DNA of 63,142 bases from Chloroflexota bacterium (GTDB lineage: Bacteria > Chloroflexota > UBA11872 > UBA12225). Position 1 is the first letter of the stretch, and each line of letters begins with the position of its first letter. This document shows positions 1 through 8,719 of this stretch, piece after piece. Position numbers and translations under genes: made by a program. Where the stretch lies: NCBI GenBank assembly GCA_030447525.1, contig JAUJOR010000020.1, positions 15,706 to 78,847 on the forward strand, given 5' to 3'. Under the pieces are notes generated by a model. The model made no database searches and was not told the origin of the DNA. It saw nothing but the letters and a program-made list of their open reading frames with translations.

Positions 1-289
1 CATATATTTTAGTATGATTTTAATTTATTTTTCATCTATTTTTATTTATATTTATTTTCTGTTTTTTGTTATTTTTTTTATTATGATGTTGTTTATTGAT
101 TTTTTTGCTATCCATTGTGTTTTTTATAATTTTTTGGTTTTGCTGTTTCAATGGTTAGTTGGCCACGCCACGTCTACCTCCCGGAGCAACCGGTGGCAAA
201 TCTCCTCCTGGAAGGCCTGACCCGCTTTTCCTGACCCGCTTTTCCTGACCGCGCGGCCCTCACCGCCCCCTGACGACGGGGGCGCGGTC
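1..289. other. AT-rich window edge without a recognisable gene
   Basis: Bases 1 to about 165 are extremely A+T-rich, with long T runs on the plus strand, while everything after about 170 has the high GC of the rest of the window. The switch is abrupt. A short ORF crosses it but has no recognisable domain. At 217-250 a 14-bp unit starting CTGACCCG is repeated twice plus a partial copy. The AT-rich part could be a real low-GC promoter region or a contig-end or assembly artefact; sequence alone cannot decide. Confidence 0.6.
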
Positions 290-391
290 GTGACCAGCTC
301 GCTCCCCGGTCAACTCGCTCGCTGGCGTACCCTCTGGGTGATGAATGCATCCGCCGATCCGCCGGCCCGTCTGCCGGGTAGGCCCCCCACG

Positions 392-1570
392 ATGCGCAAG
401 TACGCCCTCCCTGACCCGGCGCTGCGCCGCCGGGTGGAGGCGGCCCTGCGCCGGCTGGACACCTGGACGGAGCGTCCGGAGCAGTCCTGCGCCTATCGCC
501 TGGACTTCGCCGCCGAGGGGCAGCGGGTGGCCGTCAAGCAGTACACCAACGGCACGCTCCTGCTCCAGGGGGCGGGGGCGTCCGGGCCGTTGCTCGAGCG
601 CCTGGCCCGCGCCGTCCGGGAAGCCGGTGCCACGCCGGTCCCTCCCGCGCCGGCCGCCACGGCAGTCACGGCCGCCCCGCCGGGACTGACACTCGGGGCC
701 CCCCCGGCGGCCCCGCAGCCGCTGCGGCCGGCGTCGGGGCCGCGGGGGGGCAGCACCGGAGTCGACGTCCAGCGACCGTTCGACTCACCGTGGATCGGGA
801 GCGATGAATCCGGGAAGGGGGACTACTTCGGCCCCCTGGTGGCCTGCGCCGTCTACGTGGACGATCGAGTGTTGGGGCTGCTCGCCACCCTGGGCGTGCA
901 GGACAGCAAGCGCCTGTCTGACGCCCAGAACCGGCGCCTGGCCGGCGAGGTCAGGGTCGTCTGTGGCGAGCGCTGCGCCGAGGTGCTGGTGCCTCCGGAG
1001 CGGTACAACGCCCTCTATGACCAGTTCCGCCACGAGGGGAAGAACCTGAACACGTTGCTGGCCTGGGGACACGCGCGGGCGATCCAGACGGTGCGGGAGC
1101 GGGTGCCGTGCGACAACGTCATCGTCGACCAGTTTGCCGACGCCCGCTACATCCGCTCCCGCCTCGACCGCCGGCCGTCTGTGGCCCCGGCCACGGGGGC
1201 CGCCGGCAGCGGCCCCCTCACCATCATCCAGGTGCCGCGCGCCGAGGCGAACCTGGCGGTGGCCGCTGCCTCGGTGCTGGCGCGGGACCGCTTCCTCGGC
1301 TGGCTTGACTGGGCCGGCAGGGAACTGGGCCAGCCCCTCCCGAAGGGGGCCTCTTCCGGGGTGGAGATGGCCGCCCGGGCCCTGGTGGCGAAGCACGGCC
1401 CGGGCGTGCTGTCTCGCCTGGCCAAGCTGCACTTCAAGACGACGGAGCGCGTCCTGGGGACGACAGGGACTCCCCAGGACGGGCCACCAGGACCCGGGCC
1501 GGAGGGGCCCACTTTTTCGCTCCCAGGAGACGATCGATCGTCTCCGTCGCCGCCATCACCCACTCGCTGA
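392..1570 (+). CDS. rnhC: Ribonuclease HIII
   Basis: Cleaves the RNA strand of RNA-DNA hybrids in the cytoplasm during replication and repair. The catalytic core carries the type 2 signature GSDESGKGDYFGP, with the acidic residues D and E that hold Mg2+, followed by QDSKRLSD and a later conserved Asp in VIVDQFAD. About 130 residues before the core resemble the TBP-like substrate-binding domain that separates RNase HIII from RNase HII. The frame is open from a GTG at 290 and also has an ATG at 341; ATG 392 (MRKYALPD) is preferred because the family-like sequence begins there, giving 392 residues. The C-terminal tail is Pro/Gly-rich. The gene converges on the amidohydrolase that ends at 1596. 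Family is certain, exact start less so. Confidence 0.9.
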   Translation: MRKYALPDPALRRRVEAALRRLDTWTERPEQSCAYRLDFAAEGQRVAVKQYTNGTLLLQGAGASGPLLERLARAVREAGATPVPPAPAATAVTAAPPGLTLGAPPAAPQPLRPASGPRGGSTGVDVQRPFDSPWIGSDESGKGDYFGPLVACAVYVDDRVLGLLATLGVQDSKRLSDAQNRRLAGEVRVVCGERCAEVLVPPERYNALYDQFRHEGKNLNTLLAWGHARAIQTVRERVPCDNVIVDQFADARYIRSRLDRRPSVAPATGAAGSGPLTIIQVPRAEANLAVAAASVLARDRFLGWLDWAGRELGQPLPKGASSGVEMAARALVAKHGPGVLSRLAKLHFKTTERVLGTTGTPQDGPPGPGPEGPTFSLPGDDRSSPSPPSPTR

Positions 1571-1595
1571 CGCGAAGAGCTTCTCCCGCGTTCAG

Positions 1596-2477
1596 CTACG
1601 GTCGCCGGGGTCCTGAGGCGGGAGGGGCGCCACGGGAGTCGATCAGGCCCTGGAGGTTGTCACCCAGGATGCGGGCTTTGTGCTCCGGGGGGATAAAAGG
1701 GCAGTGCGTCTGTACTGCGTCCAGGGCCTGGCGGTACGTCATCGCCCGCCGCACCACGGGGTAGTCGGAGCCCCAGCACAGCCGGTCGGGCCCGAAGTGC
1801 TCGTACAGCCCGCGGACGAGCCAGGCGCAGTCCGAGTACGGGTACTCCCAGGCCACCGGCGCGGCGTAGTGAAATCCAGAGAGCTTGATGAAGACGTTGG
1901 GGGCGCTGGCCGAGGCTAGGATCCCGCGGAACACGGGGTAGGGCGGGGGTTCGGTGGCCTTTGGCCCGCCCATGTGGTGGACGAGGAACGGCAGCGCCGG
2001 GAAACGCTCCGCCACCCGGCGCAGCACCGGTTGCAGGCGCGGCGGGAGGGCCAGGCTGGCGATCAAGTGGCCCTCCTCGGCCACGCGGAAAAAGGCCAGC
2101 CCCTCCTCGGAGAGGAACCAGGAGCCGTCGTCGTCCCCCTTGACGTAGTGGGTGAATCCGGTCAGCGGGTATCTCTGGACGGCGTCCGCCAGGCGTCCGG
2201 CCGCTCCGGGGGTGTGGTACGTCTCCGACCAGGAACAGTCCACGTCCGCCAGCTGGTACAGCCGTTGCGGGTGCCGGCGGACACACTCGGCGATGTAGTC
2301 GTTGTTGTCCGGGTTGTGGTCGATACGGGCGCACACCACCGCCGCCCGCGCCACGCCGGCCGCGTCCATCTCGAAGAGGAGCTGCTCCACCAGCCCTCGG
2401 CTCCCCGGGTCGGGCACCGGGGGCTGGTAGGGCCACGTCCGCCAGGCATGGCAGTGGGAGTCGACGATGGCCATCAT
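1596..2477 (-). CDS. Amidohydrolase-2 family TIM-barrel metal-dependent hydrolase
   Basis: A 293-residue member of the amidohydrolase_2/COG2159 group. The metal-binding motif DSHCH (His8, His10) opens the barrel; later conserved pieces are LVHHMGG, a FIKLSGF strand and the closing WGSDYP with the metal-binding Asp. Family members hydrolyse or decarboxylate small cyclic acids and lactones; the substrate here cannot be read. The start at 2477 is supported by AAGGA six bases upstream. It lies 126 bp downstream of the bicupin gene on the same strand, so the two are probably cotranscribed. Confidence is high for the fold, low for the substrate. Confidence 0.85.
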   Translation of the reverse strand: MMAIVDSHCHAWRTWPYQPPVPDPGSRGLVEQLLFEMDAAGVARAAVVCARIDHNPDNNDYIAECVRRHPQRLYQLADVDCSWSETYHTPGAAGRLADAVQRYPLTGFTHYVKGDDDGSWFLSEEGLAFFRVAEEGHLIASLALPPRLQPVLRRVAERFPALPFLVHHMGGPKATEPPPYPVFRGILASASAPNVFIKLSGFHYAAPVAWEYPYSDCAWLVRGLYEHFGPDRLCWGSDYPVVRRAMTYRQALDAVQTHCPFIPPEHKARILGDNLQGLIDSRGAPPASGPRRP

Positions 2478-2603
2478 AGAAAGTCCTTAGGTCTCCGGTC
2501 CTTCGTTCCCCGGTGCTTGGTGCTCAGCCCTCGGCCTCACGTCCGGCGTCCCGGTCCGGCGTCCCGAGCCAGCGCGACGTGAGAGGTGAGGCCGGCGACG
2601 CCT

Positions 2604-3443
2604 TTAGGGGAAGCCGGGGATACCGCGGCGGGCGTAGCCGTACACGTCCGGTCCGGGGTGCGGGACATCCGGCAGCACGGTGGGCATGCGTATGCCTGGG
2701 ACGTCGCCGATGACGTGGATGCGGTGCAGGTAGCCCCGGGGGGCGCAGACGAAGTCGCCCCGCTTGACGCGGTGCGTCCCGATCCCGTCAAAGCCCCACT
2801 CCAGCTCGCCCTCGCGAATCATCCACCACTCGTCACAGTCGGAATGCCAGTGGCCGGCGGGGAGCGGGGCCGGCATCTGGTAGATCAGGTTGGTCATGAA
2901 CACCTCGTTGGCAATCACGCGGTGCGTCCACGGCGCCGGGCCATGGGCCTCCTTGAGCTGGGCCAGGGTAAGGAAGGGCCGGTTGGGGGCAAAGCCCCCC
3001 GGGGCGTCGCGCCTCGGCAGCACCGTGGGGATCACGCTGTGGGCGCTGCGCCGCTCGGCCGAGGTGCGCCGGTCGGCCGGGAGGGCCTGGGCGCTAGGGT
3101 GACGCACGCTGACGCGCACCGCCGGGCCGTCACCCTGCACCTGGAAGCGGGCGCTATGCCCCTTGGGGACGCAGATGAACGCGTCTTCCTCCGCCTGGAA
3201 CGTCCCCAGCTCCTCGATCTCTACCTCGTACCGCCCCTCCAGGACGGCGACGAACTCGTCCCCGTTGGGGCGCCACAGGGCGGGAGAGGCCGTCCCCGGA
3301 AGATCGCAGATCACGTCCCCAAAGGACTGGGCGTTCTCGATCAGCCGGTGCACCCACGGGCCCTCCCCGTGGGCGTCGTGGATGGCGGACAGGCTGACCG
3401 ACGGCCGGTTGGGGGGCGGGATGGGCACGCTGGACGCACTCAC
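2604..3443 (-). CDS. Two-domain cupin (bicupin) protein
   Basis: Two cupin barrels occupy residues about 20-125 and 165-270 of 279. Each begins with a similar stretch (SLSAIHDAHGEGPW and TLAQLKEAHGPAPW), which points to an internal duplication. The second barrel keeps a metal-site-like GHWHSDCDEWW, while the first has only a degenerate version (RPNGDEFVAVLEG), so probably only the second binds metal. The frame is open further upstream, but the GTG at 3443 follows AGAGGAGAG and marks where the cupin-like sequence begins. It is upstream of, and probably cotranscribed with, the amidohydrolase, which suggests a joint role in degrading a small organic acid or aromatic ring product. Similar bicupins include gentisate-type dioxygenases; the substrate is unknown. 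Confidence 0.75.
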   Translation of the reverse strand: MSASSVPIPPPNRPSVSLSAIHDAHGEGPWVHRLIENAQSFGDVICDLPGTASPALWRPNGDEFVAVLEGRYEVEIEELGTFQAEEDAFICVPKGHSARFQVQGDGPAVRVSVRHPSAQALPADRRTSAERRSAHSVIPTVLPRRDAPGGFAPNRPFLTLAQLKEAHGPAPWTHRVIANEVFMTNLIYQMPAPLPAGHWHSDCDEWWMIREGELEWGFDGIGTHRVKRGDFVCAPRGYLHRIHVIGDVPGIRMPTVLPDVPHPGPDVYGYARRGIPGFP

Positions 3444-3663
3444 GATGGACGCTCTCCTCTCACTCGGGTGGGTACACGGTGGCTGCGACACACCGGCGGG
3501 GCGCTCTGAACTCCCGTCTGCCCCTCCAGGCCCTGCCCCTGGTCCTGGGCGCGAGCCACCCGGCGCACGCGGCGCTGCCGGCGGACATGGTACTCGACGC
3601 CGGGCGGGGGCGCCGGGCGAGTAGAATCGCCCGACGATAGACGATAGTAGAGGACAAGGGCAG

Positions 3664-3909
3664 ATGACGATTACGGTGTGGACAAAGATCGGCTGCGGTT
3701 GGTGCGAGGAGGTGACAGACCTGCTCCGTGAGCGTGGCCTCCCCTTCGAGGAGCGCGTCGTCACCGGCAACCGGGCGGCGATGGAGGAGATGGTCGGCAA
3801 GTCTGGCCAGACGCTGGCCCCTGTGGTAGAGGTGGACGGACACCTCCTGGTCGATACCGACGCCGGCGAGGTGGCGCGCTACCTCGATTCCCTGGCCCAG
3901 AAGTCGTAG
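3664..3909 (+). CDS. Glutaredoxin-like protein
   Basis: An 81-residue thioredoxin-fold protein with the redox motif CGWC at residues 11-14, the cis-Pro region TLAPVVEVDG and the C-terminal GEVARYLDSL helix. It probably reduces disulfides or glutathione-type mixed disulfides in the cytosol; the partner is unknown. The gene is transcribed divergently from the bicupin. Its last codons, AAG TCG TAG, are repeated twice more directly downstream with a 15-bp period, so three in-frame TAG codons follow one another at the gene end. Confidence 0.88.
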   Translation: MTITVWTKIGCGWCEEVTDLLRERGLPFEERVVTGNRAAMEEMVGKSGQTLAPVVEVDGHLLVDTDAGEVARYLDSLAQKS

Positions 3910-3945
3910 AGCAGGAAGTCGTAGAACAACAAGTCGTAGAAGAGC
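3901..3945 (+). repeat. 15-bp tandem triplication spanning the glutaredoxin stop codon
   Basis: AAGTCGTAGA recurs at 3901, 3916 and 3931 with an exact 15-bp period; the last five bases of each unit vary. The first copy contains the glutaredoxin stop codon. Confidence 0.85.
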
Positions 3946-3970
3946 GGCCGCGTGCTAGACTGAAAGGGAC

Positions 3971-4089
3971 GATCCTTTAAGCCGACCCGGCGAGGCGGCA
4001 AGGAGCATGATCATCCGCTGGCGCGTGTCTGCATCTCTGCACGCGCGCCCCGAGTGAGCGCTTCTTGCCGCCGGGCAAGAGGCGCTTTT
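3971..4089 (+). promoter_or_regulatory. PyrR-responsive transcription attenuator of the pyr operon
   Basis: The leader holds all three parts of a PyrR attenuator. The PyrR-binding hairpin starts at 3974 with CCTTTAAGCC, has the loop-like ACCCGGCGAGG and closes with CGGCAAGG near 4003, matching the known PyrR element (CCTTTAA, a GAGAGG-like loop, AAGG). An intrinsic terminator occupies 4057-4089. The antiterminator pairs 3994-4006 (GGCGGCAAGGAGC, the 3' arm of the PyrR hairpin) with 4060-4072 (GCTTCTTGCCGCC, the 5' arm of the terminator): 13 consecutive pairs with one G-U. By the established mechanism, UMP-bound PyrR stabilises the first hairpin, frees the terminator arm and stops transcription when pyrimidines are plentiful. 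Confidence 0.88.
4057..4089 (+). terminator. Intrinsic terminator of the PyrR attenuator, overlapping the pyrR ribosome binding site
   Basis: A 13-bp stem (AGCGCTTCTTGCC at 4057-4069 with GGCAAGAGGCGCT at 4074-4086, one G-U) closes a GCCG tetraloop and runs into TTTT at 4086-4089. The likely pyrR Shine-Dalgarno AAGAGG (4077-4082) lies in the 3' arm, nine bases before ATG 4092, so the same hairpin could also hide the ribosome binding site. Confidence 0.87.
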
Positions 4090-4091
4090 GC

Positions 4092-4739
4092 ATGGTGGCA
4101 GCGGAGAGACCCATCCTCGACGCGGACGGGGTGCGTCGCGCCCTGACCCGTATCGCCCACGAGATCCTGGAACGCCACCAGGGCGCCGAGGGCCTGCTCC
4201 TGGCCGGGCTACGCCGCCGGGGAGTGCCCCTGGCCGAGCGCCTGGCGGCCTTGATCCAGCAGTTCGAGGGCGTGGCCGTCCCGGTTGGGGAGCTGGACGT
4301 GACCATGTTCCGTGACGATCTACAGACCCGCGGGACGCGCTCATCGCTGCAGCGATCGTCCATGCCCCAGGACGTCACCGAGGCCCGGGTCGTCCTCGTC
4401 GACGACGTCCTCTACACCGGACGCACGGTGCGGGCGGCGCTGGAGGCCATCCTCTCCTACGGCCGGCCGCAGCAGATACAGCTGGCCGTTCTCGTCGACC
4501 GCGGCCACCGCGAGCTCCCCATCCGCGCCGACTACGTGGGTAAGAACCTCCCCACGGCGCAGGGCGAGCAGGTGGCGGTGCGCGTCCAGGAGATCGACGG
4601 GCGGGATGAGGTGGTGCTCGTTCACCAGGAGCCGGCCAGCGTCCAGGCCCCTGGCGTCCAGGCCCCTGGGGTCCAGACCCAGGAGGCCCACTCCCGAGGG
4701 ACCCACTCCCGAGTGGCCGGACAGCCAGGTGAGCCGTGA
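4092..4739 (+). CDS. pyrR: PyrR, pyrimidine operon attenuation protein / uracil phosphoribosyltransferase
   Basis: Binds the pyr leader RNA in response to UMP and may convert uracil plus PRPP to UMP. The PRPP-binding loop VLVDDVLYTGRTVRAA lies at about residues 101-116; the N-terminal ILDADGVRRALTRIAHEIL and the flexible-loop region with FRDDLQTR are typical of PyrR. The core ends near residue 180, the usual family length. Residues 181-215 are an extra tail with VQAPG repeats and two HSR repeats. The start is ATG 4092; an upstream in-frame TTG lies inside the terminator hairpin and is rejected. First gene of the pyrimidine operon, directly behind its own RNA target; pyrB follows after 39 bp. 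Confidence 0.95.
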   Translation: MVAAERPILDADGVRRALTRIAHEILERHQGAEGLLLAGLRRRGVPLAERLAALIQQFEGVAVPVGELDVTMFRDDLQTRGTRSSLQRSSMPQDVTEARVVLVDDVLYTGRTVRAALEAILSYGRPQQIQLAVLVDRGHRELPIRADYVGKNLPTAQGEQVAVRVQEIDGRDEVVLVHQEPASVQAPGVQAPGVQTQEAHSRGTHSRVAGQPGEP

Positions 4740-4778
4740 CATGGGCAATAAAGGGCAGCGGCTGGGGAGTGACGGGCG

Positions 4779-5774
4779 ATGAGGCGCAAGGACGTGCTCG
4801 ATCTGGACGACTTCAGCGCCGAGGAGCTCCACGAGGTGATGGAGACGGCCGAGGCGATGCGTGAGGTGCTGTCCCGGCCGATCAAGCGGGTGCCCCCGCT
4901 GCGGGGCAAGACCATCGTCAACTGCTTCTACGAGGCCAGCACGCGCACCCGTGTCTCCTTCGAGCTGGCGGGCAAGAACCTGTCCGCCGACGTGGTCAAC
5001 GTGGGCGCCTCCGGCTCCAGCGTGGAGAAGGGGGAATCCCTGGTGGACACGACGCGCACCCTGCAGGCCCTGGGGGCAGACATGGTGGTGATGCGCCACC
5101 CCCACGCCGGGGCGCCGTACCTCGTGGCCCGCGAGCTGAGCGCCGCGGTGATCAACGCCGGGGACGGCTGGCACGCCCACCCCACACAGGCCCTGCTTGA
5201 CCTGTTCACGGTGCGCGATCGCCTGGGCTCGCTGGAGGGGCGCAAGGTGGTGATTATCGGCGACGTGCTGCACAGCAGGGTGGCGCGCTCCAACATCTGG
5301 GCTTTCACCACCATGGGCGCCCAGGTGGTGCTCTGCGGCCCGCCCACCCTCATCCCTGCCGGGATCGAGACGGCCGTGGCCGAAGGGCGCCGGCGCCGGT
5401 GGGGAGACGGCATCCAGAGCGGCGTGCAGAAGGAGCACGCCGCCGTAAAGGTGCAGTATGACCTGGATAAGGCCTGCCAGGACGCCGACGTCTTGATGGC
5501 CCTGCGCATCCAGAAGGAGCGCCAGGCGGGCGCCCTCTTCCCGTCTCTACGAGAGTACAGCCGGCTCTACGGCCTGACCCAGGAGCGCGTCGCCCGGGCC
5601 AAGTTCGGCGCCTTGGTGATGCACCCCGGCCCGATGAACGAAGGGATCGAGATCATGCCCGAAGTGGCCTACGGGGCGCAGAGCGTGATCGAGGAGCAGG
5701 TCACCAATGGCGTCGCCGTGCGTATGGCCCTGCTCTACCTGTTGGCCGGAGGGCACGGTGGGCGCGCGGTGTAA
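4779..5774 (+). CDS. pyrB: Aspartate carbamoyltransferase catalytic subunit
   Basis: Joins carbamoyl phosphate and aspartate to give N-carbamoyl-aspartate, the second pyrimidine step. The carbamoyl-phosphate signature STRTR is at residues 54-58; HPTQALLDLFTV and HPGPMNEGIE complete the active site and aspartate-binding loops. At 331 residues it is slightly longer than stand-alone catalytic chains of about 310. No pyrI regulatory gene follows, as in the Bacillus type, where PyrR attenuation rather than allostery controls flux. pyrC begins 20 bp downstream. Confidence 0.96.
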   Translation: MRRKDVLDLDDFSAEELHEVMETAEAMREVLSRPIKRVPPLRGKTIVNCFYEASTRTRVSFELAGKNLSADVVNVGASGSSVEKGESLVDTTRTLQALGADMVVMRHPHAGAPYLVARELSAAVINAGDGWHAHPTQALLDLFTVRDRLGSLEGRKVVIIGDVLHSRVARSNIWAFTTMGAQVVLCGPPTLIPAGIETAVAEGRRRRWGDGIQSGVQKEHAAVKVQYDLDKACQDADVLMALRIQKERQAGALFPSLREYSRLYGLTQERVARAKFGALVMHPGPMNEGIEIMPEVAYGAQSVIEEQVTNGVAVRMALLYLLAGGHGGRAV

Positions 5775-5794
5775 CTTCGCCCCTGGGGCCGGTG

Positions 5795-7150
5795 ATGGTG
5801 ATCGGTAGCGCCTCGTCGGGACATCGGGCTCCGCTCCTCATCCGCGGCGGGCGAGTCATCGACCCGGCCAACGGGCTGGATGCCGTGGCCGACGTCCTGC
5901 TGCGGGACGGCCTGGTAGGCGAGGTCGGCCGCGGGCCGGATGGTCGTGGCCTCACAGCCCCGCAGGGGGCGCGGACGATCGACGCCGCCGGCTTAGTAGT
6001 GACGCCGGGACTTGTTGACCTGCACACCCACCTCCGCGAGCCGGGGTTCGAGGACAAGGAAACCATCCGCAGCGGCACCCTGGCGGCTGTCGCCGGGGGC
6101 TTCACCAGCGTCTGCTGCATGCCCAACACCGAACCGACGCTGGATACGGCGGCGGCCATCCAGTTCGTCCAGCGCACCGCCCGGGCCGCGGGCGTCGCCC
6201 GCGTCTATCCTATTGGGGCCATCACCCGCGGGCGCAAGGGGCGGGAGCTGGCGGAGCTGGCGGAGCTGGCCGAGGCCGGGGCGGTCGCCTTTTCCGACGA
6301 CGGGGACTGTGTGATGGACGGGGCGGTGATGCGCCACGCCCTGGAATATAGCCTGATCGTGCGCCGGGCGGTGGTGCAGCACGCCGAAGACACCTCCCTC
6401 TCCGCCGGCGGGGTGATGAACGAGGGCCCCGTGGCGGCGCGCCTGGGCCTCCCAGGGTGGCCCCGCCAGGCCGAGGAGGTGATCGTCGCCCGCGATCTAC
6501 AGCTGGCCGAGCTGACCGGTGCCCACCTGCACGTCGCCCACGCCAGCACGGCCGGCACGGTCGACCTCCTGCGCCAGGCCAGGGGGCGGGGGGTCTACGT
6601 CACGGCCGAGGTGACCCCCCACCACCTCACCCTCACCGAGGACCTTGTCGCCGGCCACTGGTGGTCGGCCACCGCCTCGCTGCCCCCCTATGACGCCCGC
6701 ACCAAGGTCAACCCGCCCCTGCGCACGGGGGATGACACGGCCGCCCTCGTGGCCGGGCTGAAGGAAGGGGTATTGGACTGCGTCGCCACCGACCACGCCC
6801 CCCACACCGCGACCGACAAGCGCTGCGAGTACGCCGTGGCCGCCTTTGGTATCGCCAACCTGGAAACCACCCTGGGCAGCGTCTTGAGCCTGGTGCACGA
6901 GGGAAAGCTTGACCTCGTAGAGGCCGTTGCTACCATGACCTGCCGTCCGGCCGCCGTCTTCAACCTCCCCGGCGGGACGCTCTCCCCCGGCGCCCCGGCC
7001 GACGTCACGCTGTTCGACCCGGAACGGGAATGGAACGTCGACCCCCACCACTTCCACTCCAAGGGAAAGAATACCCCCCTGGCAGGACACTTCCTGCGGG
7101 GGCAGGTGCTGTTCACCGTCACCGGCGGGGAGGTGGCCTTTGAGCGATGA
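5795..7150 (+). CDS. pyrC: Dihydroorotase
   Basis: Cyclises carbamoyl-aspartate to dihydroorotate. Metal ligands are visible in DLHTHLREPG (His77, His79), EVTPHHLTL and ATDHAPHT; FSDDGD supplies the aspartate used by type I enzymes. The length of 451 residues fits the type I (Bacillus/Aquifex) class. GTG 5792 and ATG 5795 are adjacent possible starts; ATG is chosen. It sits 20 bp behind pyrB and 19 bp before carA. Confidence 0.95.
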   Translation: MVIGSASSGHRAPLLIRGGRVIDPANGLDAVADVLLRDGLVGEVGRGPDGRGLTAPQGARTIDAAGLVVTPGLVDLHTHLREPGFEDKETIRSGTLAAVAGGFTSVCCMPNTEPTLDTAAAIQFVQRTARAAGVARVYPIGAITRGRKGRELAELAELAEAGAVAFSDDGDCVMDGAVMRHALEYSLIVRRAVVQHAEDTSLSAGGVMNEGPVAARLGLPGWPRQAEEVIVARDLQLAELTGAHLHVAHASTAGTVDLLRQARGRGVYVTAEVTPHHLTLTEDLVAGHWWSATASLPPYDARTKVNPPLRTGDDTAALVAGLKEGVLDCVATDHAPHTATDKRCEYAVAAFGIANLETTLGSVLSLVHEGKLDLVEAVATMTCRPAAVFNLPGGTLSPGAPADVTLFDPEREWNVDPHHFHSKGKNTPLAGHFLRGQVLFTVTGGEVAFER

Positions 7151-7169
7151 TCCCGGGGGGCAGCTCCCT

Positions 7170-8486
7170 ATGCGCCAGAAGCTGATCCTGGCCCTGGAGG
7201 ACGGACGGGCCTTTTTCGGCCACGCCGTTTCCCCCGCCCGTCCGCCCGGCGAGCCGACTTCCGGCGAGCCGGCCGACGTCGTGCCTGCAGCTGTGGAACC
7301 CTGGACGGCCCAGGGCGAGCTCGTCTTCTGCACCGGGATGACCGGCTACCAGGAGCTGTGCTCCGACCCCTCCTACCGCGGCCAGCTCGTCGTCTTGACC
7401 TACCCCCTGATTAACAACTACGGCGTCAACCCCGCCGACCGGGAATCGACCCGCCCCTGGCTGCATGCCCTGATCGTGCGTGAGTACTGCCCGGAGCCGA
7501 GCAACTGGCGGGCGACGCAAGGGCTGGCCGAATGGCTCGGGGGCTACAACATCCCCGTCTGTGCCGGGATCGACACTCGCGCCCTGACGCGCCACCTGCG
7601 CACCCACGGGGCGATGCGGGCGGTGCTCGCCCCACCCGCCCCCGGGAGCCTCCCACCGGACGACGGCGACGCCGGGGCATGGCTCTTGGGTCGCACCCCG
7701 GGGGTGGAAGGGGAAGTCACCCGTCTGGTCGAGCGGGCCCGGGGGATCATCCCCCTCTCTGAGCAGGCCCTCGTCGCCGAGGTGGCCGGCCCAGCAGCAC
7801 CGGACACTGGAGCAGCCGGACACCGTGAGCCATATGACAGCAGCGTCTGGGCGCCGTTCGCCGAGCCCCGCCGGGCGTCACGTCCCTATCGGGTGGTGCT
7901 CATCGACTGCGGGGTAAAGCACAACATCCCCCGCTCCCTCACCCGTCGCGGGCTGCACACCATTATCGTCCCCTACAACGTGACGCTGGAGGAGATCGAG
8001 GCCCTGCAGCCGGACGGGGTGGTGATCGGCAATGGCCCGGGCGATCCGGACGGCGACCCCTCACTCAAGACCACGATCGACACCCTGCGCCGCCTGATCG
8101 AAGGACCGGTGCGCCGGCGGGCGATGCCCCTGACGGCCGTCTGTCTGGGGCATCAAGTCCTCGGCCTGGCCATCGGCGGGCAGACCAGCCGGCTCAGATT
8201 CGGGCATCGCGGCGCCAACCACCCGGTAAAGGACGTGCGCAGCGGACGGGTGTACATCACCTCTCAGAACCACGGCTTTCAGGTGGACGCCGCCTCCATC
8301 CCCCCCCAGAGCGGCTTCGTCGTCAGCCACGTCAACCTCAACGACGGCTCGGTGGAGGGCCTGGCGCACAAGGAGCTCCCCGTCTTCACCGTGCAGTACC
8401 ACCCCGAGGCCAGCCCGGGACCGCAGGATAACCAGTACCTCTTCGACCGCTTCGTCGACCACCTGGAGGGGCGTGCCGGTGACTAG
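7170..8486 (+). CDS. carA: Carbamoyl-phosphate synthase small (glutaminase) subunit
   Basis: Hydrolyses glutamine and channels ammonia to CarB. The C-terminal class I amidotransferase domain has the nucleophile in VCLGHQVLG (Cys325) and the His/Glu pair in QYHPEASPGP; the N-terminal half carries FCTGMTGYQE and YGVNPADRES. An insertion of about 30 Pro/Ala/Glu-rich residues lies near residues 22-50. ATG 7170 is taken as start because MRQKLILALEDG matches the family N terminus. The TAG stop at 8484-8486 is the first three bases of a 77-bp repeat, so the insertion defines the gene end. Confidence 0.95.
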   Translation: MRQKLILALEDGRAFFGHAVSPARPPGEPTSGEPADVVPAAVEPWTAQGELVFCTGMTGYQELCSDPSYRGQLVVLTYPLINNYGVNPADRESTRPWLHALIVREYCPEPSNWRATQGLAEWLGGYNIPVCAGIDTRALTRHLRTHGAMRAVLAPPAPGSLPPDDGDAGAWLLGRTPGVEGEVTRLVERARGIIPLSEQALVAEVAGPAAPDTGAAGHREPYDSSVWAPFAEPRRASRPYRVVLIDCGVKHNIPRSLTRRGLHTIIVPYNVTLEEIEALQPDGVVIGNGPGDPDGDPSLKTTIDTLRRLIEGPVRRRAMPLTAVCLGHQVLGLAIGGQTSRLRFGHRGANHPVKDVRSGRVYITSQNHGFQVDAASIPPQSGFVVSHVNLNDGSVEGLAHKELPVFTVQYHPEASPGPQDNQYLFDRFVDHLEGRAGD

Positions 8487-8560
8487 TCCACCTGGGCTGA
8501 AGTCGCTCGGTAGGTCGCCCAGGTTGGGATCTGCCGCCGGACGGCCGCGGAACTGGACTG
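8484..8560 (-). repeat. 77-bp palindrome-ended repeat, copy A (carA-carB spacer)
   Basis: One of four ungapped 77-bp copies (others at 26062, 28037 and 42831). Read on the minus strand it begins CAGTCCAGTTCCGCGG and ends CAGGTGGACTA. The terminal inverted repeat is TAGTCCA/TGGACTG here. Its outermost TAG is the carA stop codon, and it fills most of the 233-bp gap that separates carA from carB. Confidence 0.85.
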
Positions 8561-8719
8561 GCATGTCCTCCCTGCCGCCGGGGGTGGGGGGGCAGGCCCG
8601 TGGCTCCAGCGTAGGGGGGCAGGTCCGTGGCGCGAGGGTGGAGGGAGAGCCGGCGCATAAAGACCTCGCCCCTTCCCGGCGCCGCAGGGGGCTGGGGGGC
8701 GGGGCACAGAGAGAGAGCT

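Noticed and set aside
4065..4091. Upstream TTG start for pyrR
   Set aside because: It falls inside the terminator stem and would put the coding sequence in the attenuator; ATG 4092 fits both the ribosome binding site and the family N terminus.
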